Below are positions 62,504 to 64,000 of a stretch of 64,000 nucleotides of DNA, piece after piece (positions within the stretch are counted from its first letter, which is position 1; each line of letters opens with the position of its first letter). Where the stretch lies: the NCBI RefSeq assembly GCF_036669915.1, contig NC_089312.1, forward strand, positions 23,094,404 to 23,158,403, in the 5' to 3' direction. The notes under the pieces are model-generated. The model was given only the letters and a program-made list of their open reading frames with translations, was not told the origin of the DNA and searched no databases. Source of the stretch: Pocillopora verrucosa (Eukaryota; Cnidaria; Anthozoa; Scleractinia; Pocilloporidae). Position numbers and translations under genes: made by a program.

Positions 62504-64000
62504 GACTTTAAGAAGAAGTTAAAAAAAACAAAACGTAACGGTGAAAGTGGATGGGAATGAGTTGTGGCTGATGTCGAAGCCAAGAATAACCCCTAATAAA
62601 CTGCACGAGGGGAAGACTCAGTTTTTAAGTATGCCTTGAATATTTTCCATCTACATGAAAACTTTTAGCTACATATCAACACTGCCAAATAATGATTCGT
62701 TCCAAATCTTATGGCTCTTGAAAGTGGTTCTGTGTTCCAGGTAATAACATCCTTGAAATATCTTAAAAGCTTGAAAGAAAATAATCGATTATTACTTCAC
62801 CGAGCACATTTTACTGACTTTGATTCCAAGCTGGATTGAAACACTTCATAGCAATCATAAAGGGAAATTATCTGTGATTGGAACGAAGTGTGAATTCTTT
62901 ACTGACTTTCAAAGCCAAGGAATTAATTCAATCAGCATTCACAATAACAAATCACATACCTTTTGTCAACTCCTTTTAGACCGTCACCAAGAAGTAAAAG
63001 CAATTGTCTGTGTTAATATTTCCCAAATTAGAATAACAATGAATAAAGATTTCTTTAAGGATCAACTCAATCAAGTTGATTTAATCTTGCTGATTCTTTA
63101 AGTCTATTTTATAGCGCATTTTGAAATGTACTTTGTTTTAATTCAAGGTAGAAGATGACAGACTACACAACACAGAAGCTTAGAAAACTAAGATTCAACC
63201 GCAAATTTCCTTTAGTAAAAACCGCATAGAAAAACACTTAAAGAGTTAAAAGATTACGGAATATAGCCGCGAATCTGCGTTTAACTCGAGGTTGTAAAAA
63301 AAATACATGTATATATATATATTCGAGTGTAAACTAAAACCCGAAATGTAATCATTCGAACGCTAGCAAATCCATTAAAACCAGGAACATCTTAGAAAGG
63401 CTTGTGTATGAAAAATTTTAAAATGCAAAATGAAAGAATACGAGAACTAAGATCAAACATAAACTGGAAGTTAGCGAACCAATCAGTATTTGTATTCAGT
63501 GTAAACTTTACCGGGTTATCATCGACAGGAAATTTAACCAACCTATTTAGCTATTTTTGAAAAGGGGATTATTTGACAAGATCTGAGGCAATTTAACCGA
63601 GAGCACTAATTAAAATTAAAGTACCTTTGGATTTTCGATTTCCCTTTGCAGTCTACCGACTTCAGTGAAAAAAACTTGACAAATATCGTCAAAATATAGA
63701 AATTTGTTTTTTGTGGTCAACGGTGAATAATGAAGTCGTTAAAACATTTTTACACTTTTACTTGGTGTCGTGGTCACAGAGGAAGTTCTATAAACAATAA
63801 TGTACATAATTTAGAAGAAAAAAGAAAAACGTTGTGGGAGATTAATTATCAAGAGCGTTGCTATGGTACTTCCTGCTAGTCAGGTATAAGCATGACCTCG
63901 TACATCAAAACATAATTTGGTTTGTTTGTTGTTTTGGCCCTAATGAGATTTTTGAAAATGAAAGCACTGCAACCTTTTCTCGTTAAACTCCCACTCAATC
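62504..64000. other. Gene-poor, nothing clear
   Basis: No supported exon to the end of the window. A short TA microsatellite is at about 63307-63322. Confidence 0.35.

Overview
The window is AT-rich eukaryotic nuclear DNA with many-exon genes, GT-AG introns of tens to a few thousand bases, poly(A) signals, short foldback and MITE-like repeats, and no bacterial or phage features. Gene content (furin-like/R-spondin-like secreted protein, CYP4-like P450s, an F-box/WD40 protein, a Cys-loop receptor) indicates an early-branching animal. Gene style and repeat families (an inverted repeat with an ATCAACT-AGTTGAT core and a GGGCTAACGCTCGAAA stem) resemble those of anthozoan cnidarians, most likely a stony coral or sea anemone. 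The taxon is inferred from memory of such genomes, not searched.

Layout. 0.7-4.1 kb (+): eight-exon secreted protein of furin-like cysteine-rich repeats, with a 1.1-kb tandem duplication that copied a pair of exons. 4.9-9.1 kb: three small membrane-protein loci without recognisable family. 10.9-16.2 kb (-) and 17.3-22.1 kb (+): two head-to-head paralogous cytochrome P450 genes of 498 and 496 residues sharing a 1.08-kb divergent promoter region. 22.3-25.6 kb (-): two more short single-pass membrane proteins. 27.0-27.9 kb (-): a coiled-coil, charged exon of unknown function. 29.0-41.4 kb (+): a 22-exon F-box/WD-repeat gene (about 702 residues) with two copies of a short helical module before the F-box. 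42.7-44.5 kb (+): two intronless, very hydrophobic proteins of similar plan, separated by a foldback element. 46.1-52.1 kb (-): a complete nine-exon Cys-loop ligand-gated ion channel (about 519 residues) of GABA/glycine-receptor type with unusual pore and ligand-site residues. 52.1-64 kb: essentially gene-poor, with one candidate orphan exon and a 183-bp tandem repeat.

The genes do not form one pathway, as is normal for an animal genome: membrane oxidation (P450s), ubiquitin-ligase substrate recognition (F-box/WD), cell signalling (secreted furin-repeat protein, ion channel) and orphan membrane proteins. All exon models were built by eye from splice sites and reading phase. In the large genes every exon junction closes in phase, which is the main reason for confidence. 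The most interesting items are the ion channel with an anion-receptor body but Ser-Asp in place of Pro-Ala before the pore, the paired hydrophobic orphan proteins, the duplicated module in the F-box protein, and the recent exon-pair duplication in the furin-repeat gene.
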